From Doryteuthis pealeii (taxonomy: Eukaryota > Mollusca > Cephalopoda > Myopsida > Loliginidae): 64,000 nucleotides of DNA. The DNA lies in NCBI GenBank assembly GCA_023376005.1, contig CM042156.1, positions 44,744,117 to 44,808,116 on the forward strand, written 5' to 3'. Positions 60,501 through 64,000 of this stretch are shown piece by piece. The notes under the pieces were generated by a model, which had not been told where the DNA came from, searched no databases, and saw nothing but the letters and a program-made list of their open reading frames with translations. Made by a program: the position numbers and the translations under genes. Positions within the stretch are counted from its first letter, which is position 1, and each line of letters opens with the position of its first letter.

Positions 60501-62390
60501 GTTTGCTTACCTAAAAAAAGAAAAAGTGGGTGTCGTAGATTTTTCTGAGAAAATGTTTGGACTAGTCTTAATAGTTTTTTCTAAGAAAGTCTGTAATTGT
60601 TAAGATATGAAATTTTCAAGTCAGTCCTGTACAATTGGTAAGTGGACGGAAGGTAGACATGAGATTGGGAGGGGAGATACAAGATGAAAATGGTTTACAA
60701 TTCATTTCCTTCGGGTGTCCCGTTTGATTTTTTTACAAAATTTACAAGTAAAAGATTCTAACCAACTTGTACTTGTTTTTGATATGACGAAAGAAAAGTA
60801 AATGCTACTATCACATGACATACAATTTTTATGAAATAAAGAAACTTTCCCCATAACGCATTTCTATGAATAACGACTGGCTCATCTTACTCAAAAGCTT
60901 ACTGTTACCAGGGATTCCCTGGATTCATAATTGCACTCACTTCCATTAGTAAATTTTTTAAATTGAACAAAAAATCATCTGATATCATGTAAATTATCAA
61001 TGATTATTTTTTCAATATATTATCTATTTTTCTCAAACCAGTTGTATGAATACCAACAAATTGCCCAAGCACTGGCTGAATCAATCAATATAGTGAATCA
61101 CCTTTCAACCTCAAAGGTTTGGACCTTCTCTAAAAGAAAAAAAAAAAAAAAAAATGACCCCAGTATTAAAATTTTGCTAAAGCCAGAGTAGAGCAATTTT
61201 TCCCTGTGACTTTTATCCGGAAGAAAATATGTTATTTTTGCAATTCTGTCTTCATAGTGTTGACATTTTAGGGTTGATACAAAGATGTGGTACTTTGTCT
61301 GACATCTCCCTACACAAAATGAGGCATTTCTATTAAACACTGTAAGGCAAGGGTGGTGCTACTTCAGTGTCAATTGTGTTACACTTCATCTGCAAAATTG
61401 TTTGCTCTCATTTTGCCTGCCTGAAACCAAGCTTTGCTAATCAATGTTAATCATAACAGATGAAACCTGATGTCGTGACCACAGCATTTTGAATGTGATT
61501 GCAGATTATGGGAAGTCATTTCTCATTGATGTTGTAACCTTGGGAATGCAATTATCAAAATTTAAGTCAGGCATGCATCCGAGCTGTAACTCACTGGATA
61601 TTGCATTTTGATGATATTCTGCAGCTTATTGTAAAAGCTCATGGAAGTGTTTTAACTCGCATCTTTCCTCCTAACATGTGTTGTTGCTTAGCTCATATCT
61701 TAAAATCTTGTTGGGAAGTATTTTACACACACTGGTCAGCATTTGGATAATGTTACCCACTACATTACTTCATCAAGTCAGCCTTTTTTTAAAAAGGCTA
61801 ATAAAAAAAAGCGTCTTAAATTGGCTTGAGGTTCTTGCCTAGGAAATGGTGAATTACCCCTGTGCCAGTGGCACAGATGATTCCTGGTTAATTGCGCCCA
61901 ATACACTCACTTTTGTGCAATATTATGAAAGGATTCTTTAACAAGAAAAGAGCCCTAGCCTTGCAGTAGATAGGATTCCTGGAAATTAGTAGATGATGTC
62001 GTACATATGCCTTTAACATATTGGCCTGAATTTTGCATTCTTAAAGGAATGCTCCGTTTAATAACAGTTTTGACAAGCTTAGAAGAAACCAAGTAACATT
62101 AGGACATTTCTTAGTAAAGTTGCACTAAAAGCCACTGGTTTTCCTGCTTTTGATGATGTTAGTTTGAGGCAGCGATCAGCCTGCCACAATAATGGGGTGA
62201 CGCCTGACACTTAGTTACAGCACGCAGTAACACCGAGATATGTGTGCCGAGACTAAGGGTGAACAATTAGGACTTTTTATGCATCGAGACAGTAACCTAA
62301 AATATAATTTAAAAAAAAAAAAATTTTTTTTAAGTCACAGATTGTTCACCAGAGAAAATTCACGTTTAAACAGATGTAAATAGGATGGTG
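57600..62390. other. Largely unrecognised sequence, candidate CHMP1A intron
   Basis: Some mariner-like end motifs (TATACAGGGTGTACCCC at 58951) with repeated AACAGAAC...AATTCTGTTTTTT blocks at 58975-59085. A frame at 61042-61116 (LYEYQQIAQALAESINIVNH) is preceded by a CCAG and followed by GG-GT but matches no CHMP1 segment I know. I searched for the missing CHMP1A C-terminal exons here and did not find them. Confidence 0.35.
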
Positions 62391-62459
62391 TCACAGAGTG
62401 GTCTGAAGTCTTGTCATTTAATCTGTTTTACTTTTATTATCTTTTGTTTTAATGGTATA

Positions 62460-62850
62460 GGTTGGTTTGGTTTGTTTTAGTTTTGTTTTATGGCACTATA
62501 ACCTGGTGGGTCAATTTAATGCCAAAAAGGTTTGTGAAATAAATCATTCTTAATGGATATACAATTTGTTTATAAACTCATGTTTTTTCTATTCAACCTA
62601 TAGATGGGACCGTTAACAGGTATACCATCCGGGTCAGAGTGGACCACAGAGCAATGGTGATGAAGGGGTGTCACATTTCCCAAACTCCAGAACTGGACTC
62701 ACATCAGATAGAGTTAACGTCATCCCAGAACATGGTAGAGCCTCAGCCCACTGCTCTAGACCATGAGGATAAGAAGGATTGGGGGCTGCCATAAGGGCAA
62801 TAGGGTTGGGGCAACATAAGTGCTTCAGGGCTTGACGTGGCAACCGTTGA
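62460..62850 (-). mobile_element. Retroposon B with tail, indel-rich
   Basis: Tail complement GGTTGGTTTGGTTTGTTTTA, then GATGGGACCGTTAACAGG and the usual body to GGCTTGACGTGGC. Confidence 0.65.
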
Positions 62851-62884
62851 TTTAATGGTATTATATATACTTATATATTAATAT

Positions 62885-63185
62885 ATATATATAATATATA
62901 CTAACCTCCACACGAGCAGAATGTGAACACAAGGTCAATTTCTTAAGCGGAGTTTAACAGGTTTAATTCAGCCGTTTTTAACTCTCCTAGTGGTTACCAT
63001 AGCATTGAACTGTAGTCGGTTAAGAGACGCACCGCTGGTCCTACTATTTACCATAGCTGGAGGGAGAGATTCATACGTTTTCCAAAAGTTATTAGCACTA
63101 TGTGATGAAACAGCTTCGTCCCAAGGATTTGAATGCGGTTCGACAGTCCCATTTTCCTACAACTCAAAACATTACACCATGCCAC
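62885..63185 (-). mobile_element. SINE C, error-rich or diverged
   Basis: Tail, body and the ATTACACCATG head are recognisable, with many indels. It lies in the indel-rich 3' part of the window. Confidence 0.75.
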
Positions 63186-63681
63186 TGAATTGTGTTATGT
63201 AATTATTTTACCTAAAAGAAAAAACTAAATCAATTATGTTCTAGAATTAGCCTGTATTTAAATTTTAACAGGTTAATTATATGATACTATTATTACGCTA
63301 AATTGTATTAAATTTTAATTATGTGTTTAAAAAAATATGTAGGGAGTGACAGATTTTGGACGCGCACAGTCAGCCACACAAAAAAATCCATTATTTAGGT
63401 AAAATTAACATTCACATCAAAATAAAAGTTTCCCAGGCATTTATTTTTTTTTAACTAACTGTACGAAACTACTCTTATAGTGGTGATTGTAAAAATTATT
63501 GTATTTAATTTTTTTTACCGCGATAACGGGAATTGTCTTCGTTGAGGAGCAACGTGAAACTGAAAACACTAAATAGAAATATAGCTTGTAATAGACAAGT
63601 TTTTTTTTAGGAGGGGGGGAGTTTCAATGTAAATGATACATCTTTTTAAACCACATCCACCGGGCACTGTGTAGGTATAAT

Positions 63682-63920
63682 AAAGTAGTAAAGTCGTCGG
63701 GGTGGCTAAGGTCGGTATCAGCCAGAAGTTTATCCCCTTTTTCACTAGGCTAAGCCTAGGAGATTATTTTAGCGTTGAGGTGGAGCGGCCACATACATCA
63801 GTCCTTACTTTACCCTACAGTCCTGTGGTTAACTCATAACGCTGAGTTGGCGAGGGCGGTTATCGAACGCGAACCTTGTAGTAATGTAGTTCCTAGTCGA
63901 ACACTCTATTCGACTGAGAA
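63682..63920 (-). mobile_element. SINE A with many small deletions
   Basis: The full family layout is present, but single-base losses and a roughly 16-base gap after GGTATCAGCC occur, more than in any upstream copy. Confidence 0.8.
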
Positions 63921-64000
63921 TTTTTATCCTAAGTTTTCACATAAAAAAATGAAACTACAAATGGAAAAATAATAAATAATGAAAAAATAAATAAAAGCTT

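Noticed and set aside
61042..61116. Possible CHMP1A downstream exon LYEYQQIAQALAESINIVNH
   Set aside because: No resemblance to the CHMP1 C-terminal half; splice-like ends alone are weak evidence.
1..64000. CRISPR array, prokaryotic operon or phage system
   Set aside because: Spliced genes, SINEs and LINEs show eukaryotic nuclear DNA. The tandem arrays present have no unique spacers of regular length.

Overview
This is a eukaryotic window: AT-rich nuclear DNA with short exons, long introns and dense transposable elements. It is most likely from a bilaterian invertebrate and probably a lophotrochozoan such as a mollusc. The lineage is inferred from gene structure, TTAGGG-type telomere motifs and repeat style; nothing in the sequence fixes the species. 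No operons, CRISPR arrays or prokaryotic signals are present.

Two host genes lie head to head. On the minus strand, positions 437-25213 hold a complete 11-exon gene for an RPUSD2-type RluA-family pseudouridine synthase (688 codons plus stop). All ten introns obey GT-AG, and the reading frame stays open through every junction. The N terminus looks like a mitochondrial presequence. On the plus strand, starting at 27064, is the 5' part of a CHMP1A-type ESCRT-III gene: six exons covering about two thirds of the protein. Its 3' end was not found, and its sixth exon has one surplus base that breaks the frame. The 1.85 kb between the two start codons should hold both promoters and has two ETS-like motifs close to the CHMP1A start.

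Nearly everything else is repeat. I see at least two good tRNA-derived SINE families (about eleven copies of A, seven of C) and a weaker third (D). A further retroposon family (B) shares its 3' tail with a LINE in the same window. There are decayed 3' ends of at least four LINE types, LTR-like segments, and many MITE-class DNA elements recognisable by inverted repeats and target duplications: hAT-like 8-bp, piggyBac-like TTAA and mariner-like TA. A Helitron-like non-autonomous family has five copies. Simple-sequence arrays include a 1.5 kb and a 0.6 kb GA tract either side of one RPUSD2 exon, ATTT arrays and several minisatellites.

Layout: 1-436, RPUSD2 3' flank; 437-25213, RPUSD2 exons separated by repeat-filled introns; 25214-27063, shared promoter interval; 27064-54465, CHMP1A exons 1-6, with intron 1 (19 kb) and introns 2-5 full of repeats; 54466-64000, repeat-rich and apparently error-rich sequence after an N at 54805, with no confident exon. 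I found no new multi-gene system. The most useful second-look items are a partial duplication of RPUSD2 exon 9 that created a decoy splice donor, an intron made almost wholly of one Helitron-like copy, the LINE/SINE tail pairing, nested MITEs with intact target duplications, and the assembly problem in CHMP1A.
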